From Tetrapyrgos nigripes (lineage: Eukaryota; Basidiomycota; Agaricomycetes; Agaricales; Campanellaceae), in NCBI GenBank assembly GCA_013368315.1, contig JAACJM010000055.1, positions 124,001-188,000 of the forward strand: a stretch of 64,000 nucleotides of DNA, written 5' to 3'. Positions 43,922 through 55,977 of this stretch are shown here, piece after piece; the first letter of the stretch is position 1; the number at the start of each line of letters is the position of its first letter. Under the pieces are notes generated by a model. It saw only the letters and a program-made list of their open reading frames with translations, ran no database searches and was not told the DNA's origin. The translations under genes were made by a program, and so were the position numbers.

Positions 43922-46000
43922 TCACGGTGCTGGAACACTGATGTTGAGCGATACACCATCCTTTCCAACTTCTTTTACGGAAACATTGAGTGCTCCTGTT
44001 GCAGTCACGACGAACGTGGCTTCCATCGTCGAGGTCCATTTGCCAGTCTCCTTGGAAGGACCCTTTGCTTTGATACCCAATAAAGCCTTTCCCTCTGCGG
44101 CACCCAGTAAAGTCTCCTTCGTGACTGTCTTGTGCTTCACTTCGACTTCTTCCTCTTCTTCCTCTTCCTCATCAGCACCTTCGTCATCAGACAGCTCGAC
44201 TTTGGGAGGTTTGACCTTCTCTATACGGATCCCTTCCGAGACTTCCCAAAGCTCAAACGCAAACCTCTTCGACTCATCCGAAAGCTCGACGTCAAACGTC
44301 ACAGATCTTCTCGCGGGTAGAGCGGTCTCCTTCAATACGACAGGTACCCAAGTACCACCGAGTTCGTTTCCGGATTCGTCTGGGAAGATGAGGCCGAGGG
44401 TTTTTGAGGTGACTGTGACCTCTGTCAAATCGGTATTCCTCTCGAATGCCTTTCTGAGCTCGGCAGAAGCCTCATCAGCTGAGAGGGATTCGATGAGGGC
44501 TGCTTGGAGAGCACATCCTCGAGCAAGGACAGTAGTAGGGTCGCCTACACCACCACCAACGACAGTACCCATACTAAACGGCGTGTCGATATTCTCGTTA
44601 AATCCACCGGTCAGACATAGATGCTCGTCCAGGCCAGGTAAACAGGTCGTTCCACCAACATAAACAATCTCGTCTACCTGATGAGCATCCACACCAGCGG
44701 ACGAGAGAAGCTCGGTAATAGCGTCGGCAATAGATTGGTAGATGGGTCTAATAAGCATATCAAACCTCATCCGGTTGATGGATCCAGTAAAGTCCATTCC
44801 ATCTTTGAGTGATTCGACAGAGCAAGTAGCAGCTCCGGGAGACGCACTCAAAGTACGTTTCGTATGCTCGACAGCTAGACGAAGTTTGGCTTCTGCACGA
44901 GCATCTGCGACGGAAGGAGCACCGTTGGGTGAACCCACTGTTAACGGTGTTTTTGTCTTTTTGGTGAATTCGTTGGCGAAGAAGGTGATGAGTTTAGAGT
45001 CGATGGCGTTGCCGGCGACAGAGCTATTTTCGGAGGAGTGGGATGCGAGGATGTGTGCGAGTCCCTGGCGGAGGGAGAGGAGGGAGAGATGAAGTGAAGA
45101 AGCGCCAATATCAACGACTAGCTGGGTACGGTCGGTGGAGAGGTTGGGACTCCAGATGTCGGTAGTGGTGGTGGAAGCGGCGGCGGCAGGTTCTTCGAGG
45201 AGCTGGTATACTTTGACACCGGCATCGAGTGCTGCTTTTTCCAAGGCATCTTTTTGGGCATCGGTAAATGTAGAAGGGATGGTGATGACTGCTCCTTGGA
45301 CGGTCTTTCCAAGGAAGTCTTGAGCGGACTGGATGAGGGATTTTAAAAATATGGTGGTAACTTCGGAAACGCTCAAGATACGTTCGCCGGGGATGGGCTC
45401 GGAACGAGGCGTTGGTGCAGAAGAGGCTGCGGGAGTGTTGCTTGCAGTTTTAGGTAAGGGCGATGGTGCAGGTTGCAAGATCTCGACTTTATATGCTGGT
45501 TCGTCTGGGATATCGGGATGTTGGATGACAGGTGCCGAGCTTGTCGACTGCGACTGAGGAATCTCAGAGAATCTAGTGTAATAATTAGAAAGAAAAGTAG
45601 GGTAAACGCAAGGAAGGGATTACTTTTTGCCCAAAAGGTTCCTGAACCCGACAATGGTGTTTTTAGAGTTCTTGACGAGCTGGTTTTTGGCTTGATTTCC
45701 GATATACTGCAGCCAGAATCAGTGTCTGTACGATAATCAGTACGTCCATACGCACCATTTCTTCACCAAAGAATGAGACAGCACATGCTATCTGACGCTC
45801 TCCATCTTCATTCGCGATACATTCTGCCAGTCCTTCCTGCTCAAAGCTGAGTTTAGTTCTCAGAACAGAAGAACGAAACGGACCTTGGTGAAAACCGCGA
45901 TCGATGCAAAGGAATTGCCAAAATTTATTCCAACAACAGCGGGAATGTTCGAGGGTTCTATAGGCTCTACAGAGCCATTTTGAAGAGGCGTCGAGGCCAT
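43922..46000 (-). CDS. SSZ1: Ribosome-associated Hsp70 Ssz1
   Basis: Exons 46000-45884, 45836-45756, 45706-45624 and 45572-43922; 1932 nt, 643 residues. The ATPase domain has the Ssz1-type phosphate loop VGINFGNSFASIA, then SVSEVTTIFLKSL, VITIPSTFTDAQKDAL, LLEEPAAAA, LVVDIGASS and IVYVGGTTCLPGL, as in non-canonical Hsp70s of the ribosome-associated complex (RAC). Ssz1 pairs with zuotin and helps Ssb fold nascent chains at the ribosome. The C-terminal substrate-binding part is shortened and carries an acidic run before the end. It is longer than yeast Ssz1 (about 540 residues), mainly through inserts. Divergent from the deubiquitinase gene. Confidence 0.9.
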
Positions 46001-46150
46001 GAAGGAAGTAAAGGTCTAAGGTCTAAAAGGATCCCGGCTGAAAGAAATTTTGGCGAGAAGATAAAAATTTCCACGTGCGCTAGCGATCACGTGGTTGATG
46101 CACCTTACTTAGTCTTGAGAGGACGCTTTCGTTCTTAACTACTGCCCACC
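46001..46150. promoter_or_regulatory. 150-bp bidirectional promoter with two CACGTG boxes
   Basis: Only 150 bp separate the start codons of SSZ1 and the Ubp14-like gene. CACGTG occurs at 46072-46077 and 46088-46093; such E-boxes are bound by Cbf1-type bHLH factors in fungi. Shared control is inference. Confidence 0.6.
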
Positions 46151-49100
46151 ATGTCGACTTCATCTTGTTCTCATCTGGACCAGTTGCAGCGCTTGCAGCC
46201 TCCTAAACTGTCCAACTCGGTTCATCGTGAAGAATGCACTCAATGTTTCGATAATCAGGTCGGCTCTTTGCTTGGGAATTCATTCACGTATTTACGCCAC
46301 GATCGATTACCTCTGGCAGGACAGTCCACAAGGAATTGAAGTTTGCTTGACGTGCTTCAACGGCGGATGTCTGGATCTCAAAAGACACCATGCAGCCACC
46401 CATGTACAAAAGTCGGGTCATACATTTACTTTGAACGTAAAACGGAGGTTGAAGCCATCAGCCCAGCGTGTCAGTCTTCTTTATTTTAGGCTTTTTATGC
46501 GACTTATAACCAAAAATGCAGCCCGAAGACGAAGAGCCACCTGCAAAGATGAAGAAGCTCGCTATTATCGAAGAACGCGAGGAGGACAAGTATGAACATC
46601 TTACAGTGGTCAAATGCTGGAAATGTGATTCTTCAAGAGGAGTGGAGCTATCAGATGCGACGAATGATCCCAAGGTGTGCTCCGTCATTTGTCTCTCGCG
46701 TCTTGTTTCCCTAACCCTTCAACACAGGTCAAATCCGTCGTGGACGGTGTAATGCAATCACTTTCCTCTGCTCGTCAATCAGAGGTCAAAGCTTGGGAAG
46801 AAGATATCCTCGCCTGTGAACATACCCTCACTCTTGAACAACTTGCCACTGGTCCGATACCAACGTCTGGTACGTTTCATAATTCTTTCTCATAGGGTCT
46901 ATTAACTTTGACTCAGGTCTTGCCCACTGTAACGCGTGTGATCTCAAGGAAAATCTGTGGCTTTGTCTCACCTGTGGCTCTCTTGGTTGTGGACGTCAGC
47001 AATTTGGTGGATCTGGTGGAAATAGTCACGGTTTGAAGCATTTTGAAGAGACTGCGCATCCTGTTAGCGTCAAATTGGGAACGATTACGCCAGAAGGCAA
47101 TGCAGGTGAGGCGTACTACATTTGTCACTCAGACAACCTCTGACTCGTTGCAGATATTTACTGTTACCTATGCAATGACTCAAAACTTGACCCGGAAGTC
47201 GCTAGTCATCTGGCCACATTTGGGATCAATGTGCAGACGCAGACGAAGACAGAGATGAGCATGACGGAGTTGGTAAGTCCTCACTACGCGTCTAGGAATC
47301 TTTGTTCGTTCTAACGGATCTGTCAGCAAATCGAACAAAACCTCAAATATGATTTCTCCTTAACTGGGGAAGACGGAAAGGCTCTTGAGCCTGTCTTTGG
47401 CCCGGGACTGACTGGTTTAAGAAATTTGGGGAACAGGTTCGTCTCAAAAACCCTCCCCTTCGTCTCTGTGCTCATCTTGTAACACTAGTTGTTACATGGC
47501 TTCGGTCCTCCAGACCCTCTTCTCCCTCTCGTCCTTCCAAGAACGCTACTTTAAAAATCCTGTCTCCCAAAGCCACGCCGCATCATGCCCAGAACCTTAC
47601 CCAGCCGACTGCATCGAGTGTCAGATGTCAAAGGTTGCTGATGGACTACTCAGTGGTCGTTACTCCCATCCAGCACATTACTCTGGGGCCCATTCGAGTT
47701 CACCAGCTCGTCCTCCAGGGTTGGAAGATACAAGTTCCAGTCCGGTATTCCAAGACGGTATCAAACCGAATGGTTTCAAAGCCTTGATTGGAAAAGGACA
47801 TGAAGAGTTTGCGACGATGAGACAGCAGGATTCAGAAGAGTTTTTCACGCATTTGGTTACCGTGCTTAGGAGGGATGGAGTCAAGTATAGGGATAGGGCA
47901 GAAAATGGTTCGTTTCTCGTCTTTTCCTGTTTGCCTCTCTTCCTTAGAGAAGTTGCTGAGTTCTCTTTTCTCACCCCTCACCAGACCCAACCCAAATCTT
48001 CGCCTATGCGATGCAGCAGCGTCTTCAATGCGGAGAGTGTCAGAAGGTTCGATACCGTGTTGATGCTATGGATGTTGTCAGTGTCGCGGTGCCCGCGAAG
48101 GAGGAGAAGGATGCTGATGGGAAGACTCTTTACGAGGAAGTTACCTTGTGGTCTTGCATTGAAAGTCTGTTGGGTACAGAGGCACTGGAATATAGCTGCC
48201 CATCATGTGGGAAGAGCGTTCATGCGTTGAAGTGAGTCTTTCAACAATCTTCATCTTCAGTGAGCCTCCGACACAGGCTAACCTCGCTTCATTTTCGCAG
48301 ACAAACCAAATTTGCGTCATTCCCCGAAGTCCTTGTCATCCATGCGAAGAAGTTCCAGCTAGTCAATTGGGTCCCGACGAAATTGGGTATGTCTCCTTTC
48401 CATGCTAATGTACGCTTTGTCCTCCATTATGGTGCGAATCACTAACCACCAATCCCCAGATATCCCCATGATTCTTCCCGAGAACGATGTCCTTGAATTC
48501 ACCGAGCAACAGCTTGGTCGAGGACTTCAGCCCGGCGAAACAGAGTTACCCGAAGATAAACCAGGTAAATCCACTTCCCACCCCCTGGGCGTCTCTGTAT
48601 GTTTAACCAAGTCCTTTACCATAGACTCTTCTCTACCTCAATTCAACGAAGCAGCAATGGCTCAGCTTGAAGGGATGGGATTCCCTACTATTCGTTGCCA
48701 GAAAGCACTTTTGGCTACAGGCAACAGTAATGCAGAGGCTGCCATGGAATGGTTGTTTGCGCATATGGAGGATCCTGGTGAGTTGCCTTGTGTTTTGTTG
48801 AGTGCCAAACGTCCTAATGTCTCATATCTCTATGCAGATATTGATGCTCCCATCCAACCTTCCGGGAGTAGTAACAGTCCTGAAGTATCACCAGAACAAA
48901 TCAGTATGCTCGCCGATATGGGCTTCACGCCCTCCCAAGCTAAAAAAGCGTTGAAGGAAACTGGAGGAAACGTCGAACGCGCCGTCGAGTGGTTGTTTAA
49001 CCATCCTGATGACACTGGGGAAGATTCCGTTCCTGCTGGAGGCGCCGCATCTTCGTCCTCATCTTCTGCAACCCCATTACCTGGCTCGCAGGTTGTTCCG

Positions 49101-49292
49101 GCGAAGTATAAGCTAAAAGCCTTCATTTCGCACAAGGGTCCCTCAGTGCACTCTGGACACTATGTTGCGCATATTCGGCTACAAGATGGTCAGTGGGTGT
49201 TGTTTAATGATGAAAAGGTTGTCAAAGCGGATGACGAGAGCGTAAAGGAGCTCAAAAAGCTGGCGTACCTGTATGTTTTTGAGAAGGTTTGA
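46151..49292 (+). CDS. UBP14: Ubiquitin-specific protease, Ubp14/USP5 type
   Basis: About twelve exons from ATG 46151. The product has an N-terminal Cys/His-rich ZnF-UBP-like region, a second ZnF-UBP (CNACDLKENLWLCLTCGSLG...HGLKHFEETAHPV), the catalytic Cys box (GLRNLGNSCYMASVLQ), QQDSEEF, a zinc ribbon (CGEC...CPSCGK), two UBA domains (MAQLEGMGFPTIRCQKAL and ISMLADMGFTPSQAKKAL) inserted before the His box, and HSGHYVAHI with a closing YVFEKV. This is the exact order in Ubp14/USP5/isopeptidase T, which disassembles free polyubiquitin chains. The intron 47437-47488 splits the codon just before the catalytic Cys. Some short exons near 46.3-46.9 kb are approximate. Confidence 0.92.
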
Positions 49293-49759
49293 TTGGATCC
49301 TAGAATCGTGTGTAGTAAATAAAGACTGTATGTATATTGTAGCGTTTAGTGGACGATGGATCGGAATGTACAAGGCAGAACGTTAGCTGTATCTTTTGTA
49401 CAGCAAACAAAGGGTGATAACAAGATCAAGTTCCATAGAACAAGAGATCTCAGTTTGTGAACACAGCCACGCTTGTACCTTTTTTGGATTCACATAATCT
49501 CCTAGTCCTACTACCCCTTGCAGCGCCTTCATCCTGGGATTGTGAGGCCAAAATCCTCTATGAAGACACTATCTTGATTTTTATTGGTGCTATTTTTCAA
49601 CTTTGTTGCCCGAAAGATACCGTTCTTATGAGGATGGCTCTGGACGCAGACGACACTCAGTTTAGAGATGGAATTGTGTTGTACCTCATGTAAGACCTTG
49701 CGGTCTCCTAAACGTGGTACATATAAGGTGAGCACCTCAATCCCTATGATGCTCAAGCG
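49293..49759. other. Intergenic region
   Basis: 3' UTR of the Ubp14-like gene and promoter of the next. A 78-codon frame at 49457 has no recognisable features and I do not treat it as a gene. Confidence 0.5.
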
Positions 49760-50866
49760 ATGATCAGCCCCCAACTTCCCCCAGAAATTGTAGAGAAAAT
49801 CATCCTTCTCGTATGGAAGAACGGTGTGCTATCCTCTGATGAACGCGTAGCCTTCATGACTGCTTGTCCTCGTCTCAACCGAACATGGAACGCTCAATTC
49901 GCTAGGATCGCTTCCAAGGAAATCTACCTCCCCAAGCTCAGCTACCTACTTTACCTAGCCAACATCGTGCGCACGGGCAAATCACTCATCTATGACCCCG
50001 AGGATCTCGTCACGCGTGTCGAAACCATGACCTGCTTTCTTGATTTGCGGTCTTACCCTCTGTCCTGGGACAAGAGTACCGAGTCGTTGTATTTCATGCT
50101 CACCAATATGGGAAGCTTCACCTCATTCCGCTCTTGCTTCCCAAGCGTGAAGGAGCTGAGCTTAGAAGCCGTATTCCGCACTCCTCCTCATCTGTGGACC
50201 ACCGATTTCCCTCAGATAATGCACACTCAGGTTGTCATTCCCTTCGACACCTATAACCCTACCACCCCTTCCGATGCCCTCATTCATCACGAAATCCACA
50301 TAAACGCCGCTATCCACGACCCCGACGCCTATCTTGGCATAACAAACGCTCTCTGGAACTACCGTTCCAATCCCCTGTCGGACTATCTTGCATTGGTCGT
50401 CCGGGTCATCTCTGGTGACTTGGGCAAATCCCTACAGTTCTGTGGCCCTCTAGGCTCTTCTGGGGATCGTCCACACACATGTAACGTCCTACGCATGCGG
50501 AACCGTCTCCACAAAAGCCGTGTCCTCTCAGACAACGTTCACTTATTCCACTGTAACGCCATCTTTGTCGAGACGACTACCCCAGCTGACCTTTTTGGCG
50601 TCAGCCAGCATCTATGGCGTTCAGGAAGGAAGATATCTCTTTCGTGGGATTCGCTGAGGAATGATCTGTGCGATTTGATGGCCAAGTTGTGGACTAGGAC
50701 GATGGGGACGGGGATGGTGAAGGAAGGGGATTGGGATTGGATTATGCCGGTCAAGGAACCGCAGATGGAGAAGGGTCTTCTTTGGAATAAAGCGGAAGCA
50801 CCGTTTAGTGCTTTGGACAGTTTGCATGACCTTATAAAGGACAATGCACCTGTTATGAAAGCTTAG
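49760..50866 (+). CDS. F-box-like protein, single exon
   Basis: 368 residues, no introns. The N-terminus LPPEIVEKIILLVW fits the first helix of an F-box as seen in many agaric proteins, followed by LNRTWNAQF. The remainder has no motif I recognise and no clear LRRs. Unrelated to the coiled-coil F-box array. Probably an SCF substrate adaptor, but the F-box is weak and this is inference. Confidence 0.65.
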   Translation: MISPQLPPEIVEKIILLVWKNGVLSSDERVAFMTACPRLNRTWNAQFARIASKEIYLPKLSYLLYLANIVRTGKSLIYDPEDLVTRVETMTCFLDLRSYPLSWDKSTESLYFMLTNMGSFTSFRSCFPSVKELSLEAVFRTPPHLWTTDFPQIMHTQVVIPFDTYNPTTPSDALIHHEIHINAAIHDPDAYLGITNALWNYRSNPLSDYLALVVRVISGDLGKSLQFCGPLGSSGDRPHTCNVLRMRNRLHKSRVLSDNVHLFHCNAIFVETTTPADLFGVSQHLWRSGRKISLSWDSLRNDLCDLMAKLWTRTMGTGMVKEGDWDWIMPVKEPQMEKGLLWNKAEAPFSALDSLHDLIKDNAPVMKA

Positions 50867-51183
50867 CTATAGGCAGCCAATGCCTGGTTTTAATCTTTGA
50901 TGTTTTGTTTTCTTGGACGTGTGATGGACACTGTTGGATGAAGCAGAGGAATTTATTCTTCTGTTTCTCGATTGACCCGACTGAAAGAAGATCTGTAATT
51001 GAGCTGTTGGTACTATACCTCTTCCCTGTATTGTATACGATAGCAATCTTCATCTACTCAATGGCGCATGTCTATATATATATATCGCAGTGAAGCGCCG
51101 AGAGCCGACGAAATTTCCAAATTTCCTTTACGGTAACTTCCCCTATTTGTTATTTCGCAACTCTGACTCATACCACCACCATC
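50867..51183. other. Intergenic region
   Basis: Short region with a TATATATATAT tract at 51070-51082 about 100 bp upstream of the next start codon; a likely core promoter. No gene seen. Confidence 0.5.
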
Positions 51184-53366
51184 ATGTCGTCCCCATTGAA
51201 AAGACGAGCTGCTACCAAGGTCATATCTTACCAAGAAGAGGACGATCTGTTCAACGAAGGTTTGTCACTTTTGATGTATCTCACGAATCACAAGCAGCTT
51301 ACTCTGTTCTTATCAGAACTTGCAGTTGATACCTCGACATCCCGAAACAGTCGTAAACGCAGTCAGAATGCGTCGGACCACTATGAAGATGAGGCAATGC
51401 CAGTAGATAATTCCAGCTCAGAAGAGTATGAAGGTGATGACTTATGCTCTTTCGGTTGCGCTAAAGCTCATACCCATCGCAGAAAAGGAAGTGCCTTCTC
51501 TATCCTCCAAATCCAAGGGTCGCAAACGTGCTCCGAGGAAGGATCTGAATAGTTCGCCGAAGAAAACACCCCGGAAGAGTACCGGAAAGACGAAAAAGAA
51601 GAGTAAACTAGATATGAGCCAGTTTTTTTGGCCTGCCTACAGAGCTCAAATGGAGGGTGGGTGCTGTGTTCGCTGAATACCAGTCCGAGACACTGACCTA
51701 TCCAACTGCAGATTTTCGAGTTCTGTGACCCAACCAAGCTTCTATTATTGTTCCACACTCCCGACCTTCGCGACATCTTGCTAAAAGCTCCGGATGCCGT
51801 GTGGAGAGCTGCTCGCGAGAACGTTGGTATGCCTGAGCTTGAAGCCAAGGACATATCGGAGCGACAATACATCACACTTGTTTTCAACAAAGACTGCCAT
51901 GTGCGTTGTTATGCCCTCATTTTGCTTACCGAAGTCTTGAAGCTGATTTTTGGTGTCTAGAATAATTGCGGCATGAGGAACGTCCAACGAGTCAATTTCG
52001 TGAATTGCGCAAGATTGTGCGGAGATTGTCTTTTCGCCACGTAGGGATCTTCGCCCTCACTGCATTCGTTGATATCTGTTCTGACTCTCTGCATTCAGCA
52101 AATTCGAAAGAAAATCTCAGTATGAAAAATACTTACGTTCCCTCCATCCCAAAGCTTTCGAGTGCGCCAAAGACTCGGCTTTCAGTGATACAGGTAAGCT
52201 TTACTCGTTCCTGTGGTTGATGCTGATGCTGAACTGTACGTAGGTTACAGAAAGCCTAGAGGTATCGAGAAGCTCTTGGCGAAATTGCGCGATATGCGAG
52301 GAAAGGAACTGGATGACTTTGTCGAGCACCGCCGCATTCTGAAGGAGCAGATAGCTCGGGTTGGTGTTGTCTCTCGTCTGTCAAAGTGTTACATCTTATC
52401 ATTATCTACAGGATGCCAGACGTATAAGGGAATGGGTGGATCAGCAAGACACCAAACGATATCAGAGCGCGGAAGATAAAAAGCAGTCTCGTAAAGTTGC
52501 GATCAGAGCAAAGCTTTTGTCACCAGAGATGGGATGGAATGAAGATGAGTGAGTAGTTCCCTCTATCCCTGGGATCGTACTAATCTATGCTTCAGTCTGG
52601 ATGACGTTTTCTGGGCGGGCTGGAAAGAAATTGACCAACCAGCCGAGCTGACTCCTGCGAGTGAGTGATCGTGCTGTCCTTTTTTACATCGCTCAATTGA
52701 CACAATCCAGTCTGGAAGAGAATCAAGGATCCTCTACTCAATACGCTGCGGTTACGGCTTATCGAAACCAGAAACCGCGAGCGACGAGATGTATTACGTG
52801 CTCGATATCGAGTTTTGCTGCAAGATGACCCTAAGCCTGATATCTTCCCTTCCTTCGAAACCTTCTCCCACTTTCCGGATGTCGAACCTTTGTGGAACAA
52901 GAACAAGTGTAGCGGAGACGACACACCAGAACCAGTCGAGCGAGAGACCTTTGTCGTCTTGGACGAAACAGAGTGGAATGCAGCTCTTGTACCTATCAAG
53001 GCCAGTGTTGCTACATACCAAGTCGAAATGGAGACTCTAGCCAAAGAGCGACTTGTCAAGGCGTATACCGACAAAGGCCTTGTAGTCCCTTCAGACCCAA
53101 TCCAGGATCCGCGGTCCATGTTTCGTTATAAAGCTCCTCTTGTTTTGAACCTGGATTACCCAGACGAACGGGACGCTGTTCTTCCCTTCCCTGCTATCCA
53201 TCGTGTAATGCGAGACCGTCAGGATGGCTCTCGTTTTAATGTCGTTGCAGCTGTCGCTGCCGAGTTCAGGACCGTGCCTGAGGTCAGAGGGTGGTTTGAT
53301 GGTAGAAATGACACACTGAAAGTCGATTTGGGTGCGACTGCTTGCGAAGGAGGCATGCCGTTTTAG
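51184..53366 (+). CDS. F-box protein of a common agaric family, possible frameshift
   Basis: Multi-exon model: 51184-51259, 51317-51433, 51483-about 51655, then 51718 onward through several exons to 53366. The start encodes RRAATKVISYQEEDDLF and a Lys/Arg/Ser-rich segment. The F-box follows as QME/IFEFCDPTKLLLLFHTPDLR, then AVWRAARENVGMPE, ISERQYITLVFNKDCH, and a Cys cluster (NCGMRN, ARLCGDC), the typical order of this agaric family. The C-terminal half is helical and charged (RKPRGIEKLL, REWVDQQDTKRY). The first F-box helix (usually MPLDVLFEI) is poorly conserved here, and the junction after QME leaves one extra G for an in-phase GT donor, so a 1-bp frameshift near 51654-51656 is possible. 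Confidence 0.65.
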
Positions 53367-53926
53367 ACTGTTGAACACTTGGATATTTTGAAGTCTTGGA
53401 GACTGTCAGTCTGACTGGGATGTGTTATAGTTTTTGACATGTATGTATATACTAATAGTAATCTGTATCGGTATCATGTAACATGTCAATTGTGGCCCGC
53501 TACAAATTATCATTATGGCCCGGCGGTGAGCTCGAGGCTGGATGCTGATAGCGGATAGCGAAATAGTAGTGGGCCCAGAATGCCCTGCACTTCGTTCTCT
53601 GGAGTTGGATTTTGGATTACCCACCTCATGAACCAGTAACATCCATAGCGTCTATATATAGTGCGTCATGTGGCACGTCTGGTTGACACTCCTCGTCTTC
53701 AAGTTCTACAATAATTTGGCTGGAACTTTGGAGATAGGTCAGTCCTTGGCATTTTTTATTGCTAATTATTCATAAACTCGACACAGGAACTGTTCCTGAT
53801 CTACTACTATCGCTGAAAGAGAACTGAGAATTACCGTTTGCGCGGACGACAGGTGCGTATCCGTCAGGCTATCTTGCTAACACCTACTTAAGAAGAGATT
53901 CTACGCACAGGAGGCCTCTGGAGCTC
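53367..53926. other. Intergenic region with F-box leader
   Basis: 53580-53645 resembles an internal LRR segment of the F-box family (CCTGCACTTCGTTCTCTGGA), a small gene scrap. From about 53712 the family leader begins. The mini-exon start ATG is lost (GCGCGGACGACAG). Confidence 0.6.
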
Positions 53927-55570
53927 ATGCCTTTGCAAACATTTCCATCGTTCCAACCACGCGTCCAGGACATCGACCTACAATCTTCACGAGACCGTAT
54001 TCGCTCACCAGGCTCTCCTACATCCTCAGAATCCAGCCAGCTCTCAGAACTCATTTCGAATATCGAGCAGGATCTTTCTGACTACGAGAAAGACATACAC
54101 ATTCTAGAGAACGTTCTGTTGGATCTCAAGAGGAAAAAAGGGGAGTTGGAGCGTTATGTGGATCATTGCAAAGCCTATCTTTCCCCCATCCGCAGACTGC
54201 CCACGGAAATTATGAGTGAAATCTTTCTAATCTATCAGGACCTGCATTGGTCTGACAGGGAGGATCGTCAGTTCAGGGAGCCTCTCACCAGGCCTGTCAT
54301 GGCGTACTCAAGTCCAGCTATGACAGCCTTGGTGCTCAGTTCAGTGTGCAAACTATGGCGCACTATCACCCTTGCTACTCCCCAACTCTGGTCACGCTTT
54401 TCGTTGCAGATAAGTGGAAAAGGCGACTCTCTATTCCATCTACTCGAAATCTATCTCTCAAGGTCACAACAACATCCTCTCACCCTGGATGTCGATTTTG
54501 ATGAACGGGAAACCTCCAATCCCATTATGCGCCTGCTTTCTGCCCACTCCCATCGCTGGTTTTTTGCGAGTTGTGATGGCAGGTGTCCAGGGTTGAATAT
54601 GCAGACGGACGTTCCTCTTCTACAATCCCTCGAAATGCAGTACTCAGATGCTGACACTCTCGATGCATTCGCCGGCGCACGTACTCTTCGGACAATCTCC
54701 TGGGTGGGCATATCCAAATTTCTCCATTCAAGCATACGTTGGGACCAAATCCAAGTTCTTCGTGTGCGCGAACTTCACACTGATGATGTTGGCCTTCTCA
54801 AGTATGTGCGGGAATTGGCACAGAAATGCCGTGCCCTTCGTTCCCTGGAATTGGACTTCAGCTATTACCCATCTCATGAACCAGCCGGATTCACGAGCAG
54901 TATTCATCTGAGCGAGCTAGAAAGCTTGTGTCTATGCTCTGTCAAATGGGACAATGTCTGTGAGCTCTTCTCTGTCTCCACGCTTTCCAGCCTACGCAAA
55001 TTATCACTTTCCCTATCCGAATACTCCGGACCTACTCCGGATACTGCCGCATTTTCTGCCTTCATTTCCCGGTCCCAGTGTTCTATATCTGTCCTGAGGT
55101 TCACAAGTCTCAGCGCATCCACGGTACAAATTGCTTGTGGCATGTTGCACCATGTACCGACCTTGACTGAGCTCATCCTACAAGAATCCACCCATTCAAC
55201 CAACCATGATCCACCTGTCATGGAAACGTTGATCGCGGCCCTGCGTATCTCTCCGAGTCCTGTGGAGGTCGACGGACACGCTGGAGAAAGCAAATCTGCC
55301 CTACCACTTCTCCGTCGGCTCGTCATGGAAGTCTACGCTGATATTTTTCCAGCTTCTCAGTTTGTAGACATGCTCGAATCACGAGGGATGCTGGCTGGAG
55401 GGAGTCTGGATGCTTTGAAGTCGGTGCGACTTTTCTTACAGTGGAGTGATGGTGCCGAGGACTTCAACTTGCCACTTCTACAATCGCTGGAAGCTTGGCC
55501 GGGGGTGGAAATCATTGCGAGCACTTGTGCGTCTAGACGGTACCTGATGGATAGCGAACGCTGGGTCTGA
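53927..55570 (+). CDS. Coiled-coil F-box protein, copy 3 (array)
   Basis: 547 residues from ATG 53927 (MPLQTFPSFQ). The upstream mini-exon start is degenerate, so the internal ATG is preferred. Coiled coil at about residues 40-85 (YEKDIHILENVLLDLKRKK), F-box-like IRRLPTEIMSEIFLIY, then an LRR-like body with LRSLELDFSYYP and LRKLSLSL. Very close to the 55.98-kb copy in the first ~150 residues and in the last ~100, more diverged in between, as expected if the recognition surface is under change. Confidence 0.87.
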   Translation: MPLQTFPSFQPRVQDIDLQSSRDRIRSPGSPTSSESSQLSELISNIEQDLSDYEKDIHILENVLLDLKRKKGELERYVDHCKAYLSPIRRLPTEIMSEIFLIYQDLHWSDREDRQFREPLTRPVMAYSSPAMTALVLSSVCKLWRTITLATPQLWSRFSLQISGKGDSLFHLLEIYLSRSQQHPLTLDVDFDERETSNPIMRLLSAHSHRWFFASCDGRCPGLNMQTDVPLLQSLEMQYSDADTLDAFAGARTLRTISWVGISKFLHSSIRWDQIQVLRVRELHTDDVGLLKYVRELAQKCRALRSLELDFSYYPSHEPAGFTSSIHLSELESLCLCSVKWDNVCELFSVSTLSSLRKLSLSLSEYSGPTPDTAAFSAFISRSQCSISVLRFTSLSASTVQIACGMLHHVPTLTELILQESTHSTNHDPPVMETLIAALRISPSPVEVDGHAGESKSALPLLRRLVMEVYADIFPASQFVDMLESRGMLAGGSLDALKSVRLFLQWSDGAEDFNLPLLQSLEAWPGVEIIASTCASRRYLMDSERWV

Positions 55571-55977
55571 TGCCGGGCAGTTGATTGGGAAAGGCTTTGT
55601 GGACTCGAGAGTAATGGCTGAAGTATCCGTTAAAAGCATGTACAAAAGTTTGAACTACGTATTGGTCTACTACTACTCTACATGTTTGAGTTATGTACCG
55701 ATACAAATAAATTGAGAAATACTGAATCACAGACTCTAGAGCTCTTTGGGACAGGCAAGTACTTCGGATCCGGAAATTAATCCACTCGGACATAAAGCAA
55801 GATCATTGTCAAGCCTGACGCGCCAACCTTTATCATCTTCTACAACAATCTATCTGGACTTTTAGAGATAGGTGAGTTCTACCCATTTTGTGTGCTAATT
55901 ATTCATGAACTCGACATAGGACCTGTTCCTAATTTACTACTATCGCTGAAAGAGAACTTTGAATTATTGTTTGCGCA
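55571..55977. promoter_or_regulatory. F-box leader and intergenic region
   Basis: It carries the same leader: TCTATCTGGACTTTTAGAGA/TAG, GTGAGT donor, CTCGACATAG acceptor and CTACTATCGCTGAAAGAG. Nothing else seen. Confidence 0.6.

Noticed and set aside
49457..49693. A 78-codon forward frame between the Ubp14-like and F-box-like genes
   Set aside because: No motif, no intron structure, and it overlaps the likely promoter and 3' UTR.
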